Made by a program: the position numbers and the translations under genes
Notes under the pieces: generated by a model
The model's input: only the letters and a program-made list of their open reading frames with translations
What the model was told of the DNA's origin: nothing
Database searches by the model: none
Assembly: GCF_000189635.1 (NCBI RefSeq)
Contig: NW_002476011.1
Coordinates: forward strand, 105,820 to 169,819
Source: Tetrahymena thermophila SB210
Taxonomy: Eukaryota; Ciliophora; Oligohymenophorea; Hymenostomatida; Tetrahymenidae
Direction: 5' to 3'
DNA length: 64,000 nucleotides
Shown: in pieces, positions 25,481 through 37,640 of the stretch
Layout of the letters: the number at the start of each line of letters is the position of its first letter
Position numbering within the stretch: the stretch's first letter is position 1

Positions 25481-28400
25481 ATGAGTTTACAAATACCTTA
25501 ACAATAGTTTAACTCTCTTTCATCAAAAGCGCTTAATTCTATTTCAAATAACAATGATAATCTAAGCTCGACTGAAAGGTAAAGATTGCTTATTTATACC
25601 TTAAAAATCATTTATTTATTTATTTATTTTCTTTTTTTTGATTTGATTTTTTGATAGGTTGAATACTAGTAGTAATTAGAACCAATAGAAGCAACAAGCT
25701 CTTCTCTTTACTCCAAATAGCTAAAATACTTAAAAATCTATGACTCCATAGCCTCATTTGTAGCAATAATTCCAGTAAGTAGGACTAGTTTCTCCAAATA
25801 TTTACACTAATAGCTCTTCATTATAGAATAATAATGCAAATATAAATACTTCAAATATGAGGTTTTAGAAAAACTTAAATAGTTTGGCATTTAACAATCA
25901 CAATGACATAAAGAATTAATAAACTTAGCTAATAGTACATCATTAAAATAACAGCAGCAATAATAGTGAGTCACTATGTTCAGATCTGAGAAGCTTTTTT
26001 CAGGACAACATTAGTGGAATAAATAGTTAATTTACAGGAACTCTTTCTGTAAATAAAAACAATAATAACAATTATTCTAGCATAATTCAAGGAAGCAAAA
26101 ATGGTAGTATGAATAGTAATTAGCATCGCATTTAAGTAATGACTCCTTCTACTAATGATGATAAATCGATACTTTCTTAAAATAATCACTTCATAAGCAC
26201 TAACCCTAAATAAGTAGATTTAAGCTCTTCTTCTTAATCCCATCATAATTAGCACTTGCTTCATTCTCAAGTTCATAGCAAAAATGTCTCTCAAACAACA
26301 CAAATGTCTGTATTTAACAACAGCGGCGAAATATCATAATTCAACTACTCTTCTCTAGGAAATAACTAAAACTTTCAATCATAGAATTAAATGAGCAACA
26401 TAAGTTCTGTAATTAATAACATAAACTTTGAAAATGATACTCTTTCATCATCATAATAGTAAAATACTTCCATATCAAATATTAGCAATACATTATAAGA
26501 AGCTAAATGCAGATTCCATCCTTATAAAAAGGTATTTATTTGTAGAATTAAATATAATAACCTAAATAAAATTTAAAAAAATAAAGGTGAAGTATTAAAT
26601 GAGCTAAAATGAAAATGAGAAATTCTGCACTGCTTGCGCGTTAGAATACGCAAAATAAGGATTGGATGTAGAACCTATTATTAAGACTTAATGTAATTAA
26701 ATTTTAATTTACAAATTTGAAAAATTAAATCTTTAACTGAGAGGGAATTTGTTAAATTTATATTTATCTGCAAATAAATCTTCAATCAATCAATTAATTA
26801 ATTAAAAGAAATAAATCAAAATAGATTTTTTATTTCTTCATATTTTTAATTTTTTTAATTCAATTATAATAATAGAAAAAGAGATTAACTTATACATGAA
26901 TGAAATGCTTAATGTCAAAAATATTAATGACATGCTTATGAATTCTTTGGACTCCAAGCAAGAATTTATAAAAGAGCACAGTCGAAAACAGTCTCAAATA
27001 GTCCAAGATTTATTTCTACAAATTGAAAAATTGATCTATGAACAAAAAACACAGCTACTGAGTTAAATAAATAACAAAATGTGGGAGCAAATAAATTTAA
27101 TTGAACTGAAGAAAAACGACTCTAGGCTTTTCGAATAAAAGCTACTTCTCAAGCAATAAGATATTGAAAAAAACTATCAATAAATCACTACTGCTATGGG
27201 CGTTTCTGAAGTGAGAGAAATTCTCTTTTTCTACAATTCAGAACTGGACCAAATAAAAACTAGCATAAGCGACATGTTTAAAAACACTTCTTTTGATTTA
27301 ATTAATCTTAACTAAAATTAAATAGCCTAGCAAATTTAGATTCTCTAAAAATTTCTCCAAGAGGAAGTTTTCAAGCCCACAATAACTCAATCAACTCTTT
27401 AAGAAAGCATTAATTTATTGTCTAACAAAAGCAATTCTCCATCAAGTAAAAATTAATTAATTGTGTTTTATTATAAAAAATATTTTCTTAATTAGATATT
27501 TTATTAATAAAATTAAAATATTCCTTCATAATAAAATAGAAAATGATAAAAATTAATTGTCTCGTTTCATGAGTAACTAAGATAAAAAGGGATCTGGTAA
27601 AAAGCAGTAATATCAATAACAATAAATATAAAATAAAACACTAGCTTAACAGCTTTAAAATTATCACATTGAACAATCTTAATTACAACCTAATGTATAG
27701 AAAGTAATTGAATTAAATTGTGCTATGAATAAATAAAATACATAATCATAAAATTTGTAAAAATAAAATTATCAATAAAATGAATAAATGAACTTTAATC
27801 AATAAAAAGAACAGTAATAAATGTTTGCAACACAGTTATAATAAAAGCAACTCTAATAACAATAATAGTAGTAATAGTAATACAATGAAATAGTAGATAC
27901 TTCTATCAGCGAAAAACAACACACGTAAGAAAGCGATGACTTATCATCTGCATAAGGAATATACTTGAATATTTAGAACCAAAGCAAAATTTCTAATAAA
28001 AGTAACATAAGCTCTCATAAAATAATAAATTATTCAGACATACATGATGAATAAAACTTGAATATTTTAAAGGATTCCTCTTCTCCTTCAACCTCAGCCA
28101 AATAAATCGTTAGAGATTCAAAGGCTACTCCAGTAACTCAAGAAAAGAAACCATTCTTCCCTTTCTAAGTAAGATTACACTACTATTTTAATTTATTAAT
28201 AAATTTTTATTTAAAAAAAGTGCTTAAGTCCTCAGCAAACTTCAAAGGGAGAAGGAACTTTAAGATAATAATACTCTATTAGCAAAGATAATTAGCTCAA
28301 TTAAAGACAGAAACAGTTTATTCAAACAGAACCAACTCACCTACCTTCTAATAAAACTAAATAAGGAATCTCTAAGCCAGGCAATTATTAGAGAAATTTG

Positions 28401-28847
28401 TTAATGAATGATGAAATAGCTACTTCAAACAACAGATTTAAGTTTAATTAAAATCCCACCAATAACTTCAGTCTCCTCACTCATTTCAATAAGTAAACAA
28501 ACTCGAATATTTAAAATTTAGTTGCAGTTCCTCAAATTAACAATAAACAATAAGAGTAAGCCTAAAATTTTACCAATTAATCTAAACTAAATGCAATTAA
28601 CAACATCCGCTAGCTCCAAATAAATTTAGTTGACTAGGATAGTAATTAAAAATCACTGACCTCAAGACCTATAATTATGAATCAAATCAACAATAACCAG
28701 TAATTTGCAAATAGCTAAAATCAGTAACCAAATTTTGTGGCTTAATTGATTTAGTAAAAGCAATAATAGAATACTTTAAAGAATACACCAAATTATTAAT
28801 AATTACAAAACAATGATTATAACAGCATGTCTTCATTAAAAAATTGA
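25481..28847 (+). CDS. B-box-type zinc-finger, coiled-coil protein with Asn/Gln-rich ends
   Basis: Six exons close in phase: 25481-25578, 25658-26531, 26587-26692, 26876-27445, 27540-28168, 28221-28847; 967 residues. Residues 1-~310 are rich in Asn, Ser and Gln with no obvious domain. Residues ~315-355 carry a Cys/His arrangement, CRFHPYKKV...KFCTACALEYA, resembling a B-box zinc finger whose second half is split by an intron. Residues ~360-550 form a long coiled coil (EHSRKQSQIVQDLFLQIEKL). Residues ~550-967 are again Gln/Asn-rich, with runs of consecutive TAA/TAG codons that a standard-code reading would take as stops. B-box plus coiled coil is the TRIM-like order, but no RING is seen. Ciliates have many such B-box/coiled-coil proteins. 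Function unknown. Confidence 0.82.
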
Positions 28848-30042
28848 AATATATTTACTAACTAACTAACTAATATAATTTTATATTAAGTGTTATTAAC
28901 AAACAATATATACAGTCAGTCATTCAGTTTATTTGTTAGAGTTTATTTTCAACCAATAAAAATCATTTCTTGCTCTATTCATGTTCTTTAAATTATTTTA
29001 ATCAAATTTCTCTTAATTAATTCAAATCATAAATTTTATTTATTATGTAAAAACTTGTAAAAGAAAGAATATTTAAACTTTCACAATAATATTTCCTATT
29101 TTTGAAAATAAATTTAAAAAGTGTTTAATATAATATATGTTATTTTATAAGATATTCTGCTCTATACTGTATGCTCTAGTCTAAATCATTAATATACTCA
29201 TCATTTATTAATTAAGTTCGTACAAAATTTAAAAATTTTTATTATTTTAAATTTATTATGAATTTATGTTATTTTTTTAGAATATTAATTATGTAAAAAT
29301 AAAAAACAAATAAAAATCTTTAAATTTAAAAAATGTAATATCAAATGTTTTGTATAAAATCAATCTAATATGCTAAATAAAACAATTATTTATTCTCTTT
29401 AATTATCTTCAAGTACTAACAAAAAATATTTTTAAAACTAATTAATAATTTAAGGTCATCTTTTTTTATACTTATGATGAAATTTAATATTAAAAATTAC
29501 TAAATTAAATATTAGAAATATTATAGTTATGTAGTGATAATATAAATTTTATTAAATTAATTCTATTTGCATTGAACTTTTTTTATTTATGCTGAAATTA
29601 TATTTTTATTAATCAAGAAAAAGATATTCAAAAATAATATTTTAACAAATAAATTTTGTTTGATAGATAAATAAATAAATAAATGAGTGATTCTTAATAA
29701 ACACAAAATATTAATTGTTATAAAAAATAATCTATGAGTGGAATAAATAGTAGCAAATTAGTAAAAATTCTATCAAAAATAAATTAATGAGTGAATGGAT
29801 ATTGGATAAAAGAATAAGTATTAATTAAATTTTGATAAATAAAATTTATACCAATCGTTTATTAGCTAAGATCAATTAATTGTGAGTGGTTTAATATCAA
29901 TTAAAATAGTAACTTAGAATCATATTAACAAATAAATATCTTGCAAAAATTATTAGATTTCCTAAATTATAAAGTCTATTTATTTAACTAAAACATTTAG
30001 TATAATATAACGAAAATCATTTTTGAATTTAAATCGAATAAA
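28848..30042. other. Intergenic region
   Basis: About 1.2 kb of A/T-rich DNA with a short (ACTA)n run just after the upstream stop (about 28858-28872) and TAAATAAATA runs. Nothing else seen. Confidence 0.6.
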
Positions 30043-31239
30043 ATGAAAAAATAAGTTAGATCTATTTCCACGTATGAAAAAAGTCCTTGCGCTAATGATT
30101 AAAGCTTTTAAAATTCTCCAGATAAATGCTAAATGAGTTATTATTAAACTATAAAGCATGACGAGCAGCTAGATAAGCTTGAAAAGAATTTGATTGATGA
30201 GTTAAAGAAGACTATGTTCAACTCTCCTTAAAAAGATGTGATGAAGAATAGAATGAAACACTCTTCATCAACATATTAGGAAAGTGGAGAAAAGTAAAAT
30301 TATAATAGCATAAATAGCAACTATCCCTAAGAAAGAAAAGAGAAATTAATGCAATGTGCAGAAGGTATCTTTTAAGGAAGACTCAACGAATTAAACGAGT
30401 TCAATTAAGACTATTATGATCATATTGCAGGCAAGTGTGTTTGTGCCAGATGCACATGCGGTAAACATAAGTGCAACTAAATGGGTATTAAGTATGATAC
30501 AAAAAATCAACCAAATACAGTGTACATGGATACTTACAATGCAAAAGATTTATCAAAAGCAAAGCCAGCATAAAGTGCATGTCCTTGTGATAACATTAGC
30601 ATACCAAAAGATTTAAAATTTGAAAACCACACAACTCATAGAGATCACTTTACCCCAAAAAAAGGTGAAAGAAATCCTCCTATCTAAAAGAAATAAGACA
30701 ATCTATTGTTGACTAATATCCCAAACGACAATACTACTTAATATAGATCTGACTATTTGAGTAAAGGATATATACCTGCAATGAAATTTATTCCAGTTAG
30801 CTCTTTAGGAGTAGTTCACAATGCTCCTTTCAAAGGCATCACTGAGCATAAATAACAATATAATCCTAATAAACTTGGAACCTTCACTCCTAATGATAAA
30901 GCAGATATGCTCAATCATTCTTCTGGAGTCAACATGGGAGTAGATTAGAGTAAAATGCCTAATTTCTATTAGAGTACTTATAAAAACTCTTATTCACCAA
31001 TGAAAGCTTCTCCTAATGAGAAAAATATAGGAGAATAACTAAAGCAAATCTCAAAGGGAGATTTTAATCCTAAAGGTGGGTAATTTAATACAACAACAAC
31101 CCATAGAGATCACTATAGAAATAGGTTTAATAAAGTATGCCCAATAATCATTGAAAACTATGAGAGAACATAAAAGACTAAATATCCTCATAACACAATA
31201 AGTGATTTAGATAAGCTAAATATGTCTGTTAATATTTGA
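30043..31239 (+). CDS. SAXO-like stabiliser of axonemal microtubules
   Basis: An intron-less frame of 398 residues. SAXO (FAM154) proteins bind and stabilise axonemal and basal-body microtubules (family knowledge). The sequence contains a cysteine cluster CVCARCTCGKHKC near residue 131, the hallmark CxCxxCxCGxHxC of the family. It also has two copies of the microtubule-binding 'THRDHF'-type motif, HTTHRDHFTPKKGE near residue 200 and TTTHRDHYRNRFN near 352, with looser repeats such as SDYLSKGYIPAMKF between. In animal SAXO proteins the cysteine cluster lies at the extreme N-terminus. Here ~130 residues of charged, Lys/Gln-rich sequence precede it, an N-terminal extension. The protein is soluble and basic with no membrane segments. 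Assignment rests on the motif pair. Confidence 0.85.
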
Positions 31240-31679
31240 TCTTTACAGTATTCTTCTATATTAATTAATTCGTCATATAATGCAAATTATGCTTTCTTTA
31301 TTCAATCTTAAATTTAAAATATTTATTGAAATAAATAAATTATAACTGAAACAAACATTAATTTTTATAAAATTTAAAATAGTATATTAATAAAAACTAA
31401 AATATATATAAATTATTTTCAAATGAAAGAATTGATTTTATAATATTTTTTAAGATTTAATAACTTAGTATTTATTTTTGTTAAATCATATCAAAAATAT
31501 ATATATTTGTTTAATGATTAATAAATATTAAACAATATCTGCAACAAATTAAAGATATTTTTATATATTAAATTTAATATTTCAATCTTAGTTATTTTTA
31601 ATTAAATTAAACTCGTTAAAAAGATTAATATAAATTTATAAAGATAATCATCACATAAATAGCAAAAAATACAAATAGA
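31240..31679. other. Intergenic region
   Basis: A/T-rich spacer between the SAXO-like gene and the GST-fold gene. Nothing recognised. Confidence 0.55.
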
Positions 31680-33583
31680 ATGTTTAATATTAATTAGGTA
31701 TCTAAATTAGCTATGGCATCACATCGTAAATTTTGATTAGCATTCTTAGATATGAAGTGGATAAACAAAATTCATTATAAATAGTTTCCTTAGGGAGAAG
31801 TTTGATGACTCCTTAGATAAGATATAATTTTGTAAATATTAAAGACTACATGTACAAAGATCAGAAAAAGAAACTAGAAAATTTTGATAATTACAACAAA
31901 TGTAAGCCAATTAGTTTAATTTAATAGAATATGAGAGTATTAATTTAACATATTTTGTTATCTTCAATTAGAATACACTGGAACTGTTGAATAAATTGTG
32001 AAAAAGAGATAATAGTAACACACATATCTAGAGATAGAATAAGAAAAGAAGAAGGATTTGGATATTTTTATTGAAGCTTATTCCGATACTGTGATAGAAT
32101 TTAAATTATATGGTGAGCATTTCGACTACAAAACACAAACTATTGATGCTATTCTAAATTACTATCAAGTTTCATATACAAGAGTATAAAATACTTTATT
32201 TAGCATTTACTAAATTAGTTTAAAATTTAGTTTTTAACCAAAGATAGATTCTTTCTGAATTTTTAAAACAAATTTAGAAAAACAAGCAAACAAGCATATA
32301 TTCTAGAAAATTAATTAACACAAAATATGAATTTATGGAAAACTTTGTATTAAAATTATCTTTATTTAATTGTAGATGTTTAATCCACTATATCATGAAA
32401 GAATAAGAGCATAATTTGGCGATTAAATTAAAGAATGCAAAGTAAAATTTAAATTTATAATTATAAAATGGGGTTCATTAAATACTTAAAATTATTCAAT
32501 AGTTCCCACTTCTTAGAATTAATATTTCTTTAGAACCTGCTAAATTTTTAGAACTTGAGTAAATGGAATCATGGTTAATAGATTAAGGTTTTATTATTTT
32601 ACCTAAACATAGAACTCACAGTGCCTGGGCTACATAAGGAACAGAGTAAACTTTTTTCTTATTTCAATTATTTATAAATTTATTTTTTTTGACTTTAAAA
32701 ATTATTTATTTAATGAATGAGTTTTTTAAATTAAATCTTAAATTAATAATAATAATAAAAGATTCGCCTAAAAATAAATGCATGAAGCTCTTAATAGATT
32801 GTTTTGGTCACCAGCAGTAATCAATTTATTTGTTTCTAAATATTTATTTTTATGAATTTTTAATATATTTATTTAGCTCACTTTCTAATTGTATTGGAAA
32901 TCACACTCAAAGAGTTACACAGAATAAAGTAAAAGAGCCTTAGTCCTTAGAGTGGCTAGGTATTAATTTATTCATTCATTCATTAACTTACTTAAATCAT
33001 TTATAATAAATTCAATCTTTAAATTAATTTTGAATAGAATATAATTTGTTTAAATCGTGACAAATTTATGGAAAAACTTGAGAAGTATAACAAAAGATAT
33101 TGAGGCTTTTAAGAAAACTAAATAAGACGTGCTTAAATTAGTTAACGACTGGAAAGAAATGTTAGAGGAAAATGACTATCATGGTGGTATCAATCCTGAT
33201 GAGGCTGATTTTGCTGTAAAATTCTAAAAATTTTCTTTTTCTTTTATAATTTAATATAATTTGATAATAAAATACTGAGAAAATTATAAATTTTTTCTCG
33301 ATTTTTCTAAACAAGTTTTGTAAAATATATTAAGAAAAAGCAATTAATTTTTTAAATCATAAAATGGGTTTTATCCTTCTTTACATTTAAATTTATATTT
33401 TTAAATATTTAATGAATTTATTTATGTCTTTTTTAAATAAAGATGTATGGAGTAATAATGGCTAAATATAACTCTTAGTCTTTCTAAAGATTTATATAAA
33501 ATGAATGGCCTGCTTCTGTCAGAAGATGGTTGATTAGAATGCAACAAAACTGTTAGTATGAAAAAAGAGACTTATATAACTGA
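31680..33583 (+). CDS. GST/thioredoxin-fold protein resembling prostaglandin E synthase 2 (PTGES2)
   Basis: Eight or more exons. Clear coding blocks begin near 31741, 31988, 32376, 32509, 32773, 32879 and 33052; the last starts near 33442 and ends with TGA 33581-33583. The N-terminal half (IEFKLYGEHFDYKTQTIDAI ... YQVSYTRMFNPLY) has a glutaredoxin-like pattern. The C-terminal half (LWKNLRSITKDIEAFKK...HGGINPDEADFAMYGVIMAK...VRRWLIRM) follows the GST-C domain of mPGES-2, whose diagnostic block is 'KPNLADLAVYGVL...'. Human PTGES2 has CxxC in the first helix; here that place reads FDYKTQ, so redox cysteines are missing. The start is uncertain: ATG 31680 spliced at 31697/31741 gives the wrong phase, and the first ATG in the clear frame is 31805. 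Mitochondrial or Golgi location and any prostaglandin role are not supported by the sequence. Confidence 0.72.
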
Positions 33584-34533
33584 CAATAATATAATTTATT
33601 TTAATTTCCTAAGTGTTTATTTTAATTTTTATAATGCATTTTAAGTTTACTATATATTTAATTATTAATGTTATAACCCAAACATAGTTTGTTAATATAT
33701 TTTTTTAAAGTCATATTCTTACTATTTAGGTTTACTTCAAATTGATTTTTTAATTTTTTACTTGTTTTTTACAAAGTAGAGAAGAATTAAGTATTTTTCA
33801 AAAAAATCATTTAAATTATATATTTAATTTTTAAATGATTTGGCAAATTTATTTAAATTTAAAATCAATTTCATTTAAAAATCGTAGTAAAAAACAATAT
33901 TCTTGGTGAAAGTTATTAGTTCATATTGAAATAATTATGAATTAAAGCATTTTTATCTAGCCAGATTTATATTCTTAAAGTATTTTTTGATCTAGCAATA
34001 TAAATTATTGCACAAAAGTAATTAATTTCAAAGTATTTGATTAGTTTTTCATTTTACTGACTAATTTACTTGCTAAACAGTGTGAAATTTGGAGGTGAGT
34101 AAACTATTGATAAATAGTATTAATATATATAAACTAAATATGAATTGATGTGACTGACTGACTGACTGACTGATGGACAGATTGATTGATCACTGATTTT
34201 TTATCAGATTTAAAGTGCTTAAAATAAATAAAAGTAGTCAATAATTAATTAATTAATACTTAAGATATTTAAGCCGCAATTAAAAACTTTATTTCCTTTT
34301 TAAAAGTATCTTGCTTGTAGCGTTTGAATTCTTAATCAAATTAAAGTTGTGAATTAATTAGTAAGTTTATAAAAAAAACAGATTAATCAATCTCTACGAA
34401 CAAGTAAACAAAAGCAAGACTACCATTAAAAACCTTACAATAAACTGTTATTTTTTATCATTTAGTTGAGCTCTTGACCTTTTATATTTATACATAGCAG
34501 CACAAATAACTTTTTAAGTTTTACTGAAGAGAT
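33584..34533. other. Intergenic region with (GACT)n microsatellite
   Basis: About 0.95 kb upstream of the kinase-like gene. It has a perfect TGAC/GACT tetranucleotide run (34151-34173), followed by GATTGATTGATC. No gene seen. Confidence 0.6.
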
Positions 34534-35448
34534 ATGGTTTTTCTTTTGACTTATATGATGTTGAAGGAGTTCATCAGACCTAAAAAGCACTTCAAAAACT
34601 AAGGAAGATTTGAAGAGCAATACGAAACTTTGGAAACTATATCAGAAAATTCTGATACTGAAGTTCATATTTAGAAAGTTAAAAAAATTAGTGATAATAA
34701 AGTTTACTGTGCGAAAATCTTTTATAAAAATGTAGACATTAAGAGAGGAGATGCAAATGAGTAAAATGAAATAAAATATTTGAAAAAATTAAAGCATTCT
34801 AATATAGTGACGATAATAGAATATTTCGATGATGATGAAAAAATTGTTATAATTACTGAATATCTAGAAATCACTCTTTACGATGTGCTTAAATGCTACA
34901 AAAAGTTATCAGAATAAGATGTCAAAATTATTGCAAAAACAATTTTCATTATATTAGATCACCTCTAAAAGCATAATCTTGTCCATGGAGATCTTGTTTT
35001 ACAAAATTTCATGCTTAAAAAAGAAGATGATTAATTTGATAGTTTAAAGATGATTGATTTTAATACCGTAGACACTGAAGAAAACAGAAGATCGACAAAA
35101 AAAATAACAAATAGAACATAATTTTTAAATTGCTAACCTACTTCTTTAGCACCTGAAACAATATAATAATATATAGTCAATAAGCAATCAGACGTTTGGA
35201 GTGCAGGAATAATGTTATATACTTTACTTTTTGGAACTGTTCCATTTGATGGAAAAAATCCTGAATAAATTTATGATAGCATACTTAATAAATAACCAAA
35301 ATACTAATTGGAGGATGAATCTGGTCAGTGTGTAAATATATCTTAGAGGTGTGAATCATTTTTAAAAAGACTACTTCATAAAAATTATGAACATAGATAT
35401 AGTGCTCGCTAAGCCTTAGAAGATCCATGGCTTTGTGAAGAATCATGA
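34534..35448 (+). CDS. Protein kinase-fold protein with altered catalytic motifs (possible pseudokinase)
   Basis: An intron-less frame of 304 residues. The C-lobe is unmistakably Ser/Thr kinase: LAPETI (APE, residues 207-209), KQSDVWSAGIMLYTLLFGTVPF (DxWSxG at 220-225) and a final Arg in YEHRYSARQALEDPW. The beta-3 lysine (VYCAKIF, K61) and an alpha-C Glu (E79) are present. Departures are: no glycine-rich loop (TISENSDTEVHIQKV), HRD reads HGD (residues 151-153), and DFG reads DFN (175-177). The catalytic Asp153, Asn158 and metal Asp175 remain, so weak activity cannot be excluded. The architecture is closest to CAMK/SNF1-like kinases. The N-terminus begins with a short hydrophobic stretch, MVFLLTYMML; a downstream Met at residue 8 or 9 could be the true start. 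Confidence 0.85.
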
Positions 35449-36629
35449 GGGTTTAAAATAAGATTAAAACTTCTAAAGAATACAAAATAATAATAATTTA
35501 AACAAAATCCTACTTTGATTGATGAAATAATATAAAATAATTAATTCTATATAAATATTTTAATTATTATCTTAAATCATAATAATATTATATTTAATTT
35601 ATTAATTAATTAATAGCTTAATATAAAATTTGCTGTTTATTAAATTAATACATTCTTAATTTATTGGCATGCTACATAAATTTCATTAATATAATTATAA
35701 AATTCATTTTTATATTTAACCACAAAAAGAAAGATTTTAATTTCATCAAAATGTATTTAATTTTAATATTTATTTATTGTACTATTAAACATAAATCGAA
35801 ATTAATAATATTTTAAAATTTAAGTATTAAAAAAAATTTTTTCTCATGATAAATAAAAAGAAGTTTTAAGAATTTTTAAATAATTTTTTCTTTTTCAAAT
35901 AGAATTTAATTAGAATGAAGAGGAAAAAATTAACAATTGAAACGAGTTTAAAAAAAAGGTTATTTTATTATATCTAGTCAAATTAAACTATAGATATAAA
36001 TGATATTATAAAGGATTTTCAGCTAATTCATCATAATAAGTGAGTTAAAGAAAAGTAAATAAAAACCTAAATTAAACAGATAATTAACATCATTAAAAAA
36101 ACATAAAAACTAGACTTAAAAAATTAACTAAGTCAGTAATAAAATTTAATTAAATAGTTTGTTATATTGGACCTCGGGAATTAAATTTTGTGGATGCGGA
36201 AAAGTAAGAATTTAATACCTGAATTTGCTTTAAAATTGTAAATGAATAAATAAATAAATTATTTTATTTTAATTTAAATCATAAAATAAAATCTTATAAT
36301 TTTATTTAATTATAAATTTTCATTTATTAATTTGTTAATTTATAATATATTTTAATTTTATAATATTACAAACTTAATTATTTTAAAAAATAAAATTAAT
36401 TATTTAATTATTAAAAAATAGAAAGTGTAAAATTAGCTTTAAATCATAAAAATTAAATGAAATATCACGATCTGTACCTACTCAGTTCGTGATATTTTAA
36501 TTACAGGATTAGCTATATTAATATTTAAAAAATTTACAATTATAAGAATATGAAATTATTTTATAAAAAAATTATTATTCATTTATAAATATTTGATTTT
36601 TTTATTAATTTTAAAATTTTTACAGCTTA
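35449..36629. other. Intergenic region between convergent genes
   Basis: Mostly A/T-rich. A slightly less AT-rich stretch (35915-36220) holds only short frames: an ATG at 35915 gives about 42 codons. A perfect-stem hairpin near 36460 is listed separately. Confidence 0.55.
36460..36497. other. Perfect inverted repeat (hairpin)
   Basis: AAATATCACGA (36460-36470) and TCGTGATATTT (36487-36497) form an 11-bp perfect stem with a 16-nt loop. It lies about 130 bp downstream of the stop of the first cysteine-protease gene, which runs on the minus strand. It could act in 3'-end formation or be a remnant element. No counterpart was seen downstream of the second protease copy. Confidence 0.6.
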
Positions 36630-37640
36630 TCAGAAAGGTTAAAAGACCAAATTTGTACTTATTCCTCCAGTTCCATTACTAGCAACTCTAATGTGACCAG
36701 ACTCTCCCCATTAAGTTCCCCAACTATTACGTATTAACCAGTAATCTGGTCCATACCCAATAATTGTAACAGCATGATTGCATTAAGTTTTAGCTGTTGT
36801 TCGGATAGAGTAAATTCCAATTTTGTATTTATCCCATCCAGAAGCATCAACACAAGCAGCAACAGCTCCGTATTTAACAATGGATTATTTAATTTATAAA
36901 ATGTTATCTGGTAGATTTTTAAAACCACTTATCTTGTATAAATTATTACCCATCTCTAAAGTTTTACAGGTTCCATATACTTACTTATATGGATACATAC
37001 TTCCAAGGGCAATTCCAGTATTAATAACAAAATTATAGGCTTCTGAGAACCAGCCTCCTTAGCAGCCATCTCTTTTATATAAACAGTCTACAAATTATTG
37101 CTCTGAAAAAGAAACATTAGTACCAGTTTTTATGCTATAAAGATTTTCAACTGTAGCAGACGTTGAAAAAGCCGTGTCACAAGCACAATTGCCTTGATTT
37201 TTAACCGCTTGTAATTTGCCTGGCCCATTTACTCTAATATCCCAGTCTAAAGGTAGAGACTGTAGTTTTCTTTCATCTTAGTCAGAGTTGCTTTATGAAC
37301 TGCTTGATGTTTCAACTTCTTAAGGAATTATAACGCCTGTATGAAGTTTCAAGAATTCTTCTTTAGTGTAATCAGAAAACTAAGTGACATCAAATTTTGC
37401 AGTAGTGATTTCTTTATTTAACCTTTCAATTTCTTTTAGATTTTCAAGAAAAACATTGAATCTAAACAATTCGTGTTCTTAGGAATTGTATTTTTTAGCA
37501 AACGATTTTTTAAAATCTAAGAAAGATTATTATTACAAGTGCTTTTTGCCAAAGTCAGAAAAGCTTTACTGTTTGTCTTACCCAAGTACAAAAGCCAAAA
37601 AGAGTAGGATATAAAGTATTGATTTCAGTTATTATTTCAT
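36630..37640 (-). CDS. Papain-family cysteine protease paralog lacking the catalytic cysteine
   Basis: An intron-less 336-residue preproprotease on the minus strand. A signal peptide is visible ([20 protein letters not shown], residues 1-20). An ERFNIN-like propeptide follows ([20 protein letters not shown]), and the mature enzyme begins near residue 130 (LPLDWDIR). The oxyanion-hole Gln (Q149), the disulphide motif DGCQGGW, the active-site His ([11 protein letters not shown]) and Asn (IRNSWG) are all kept. However, the active-site block reads QGNCACDTAF where papains and the neighbouring copy have QG.CGSCW.F. In a gap-free alignment the nucleophile position (155) is Asp and the following Trp is Thr. 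The protein is therefore probably inactive, though otherwise under constraint: full length, no TGA, all other motifs intact. It is predicted to enter the secretory/lysosomal pathway. Confidence 0.92.

Noticed and set aside
35915..36043. Short plus-strand frame of about 42 codons starting MKRKKLTIETSLKKR
   Set aside because: Too short, no splice continuation in phase, and no motif.
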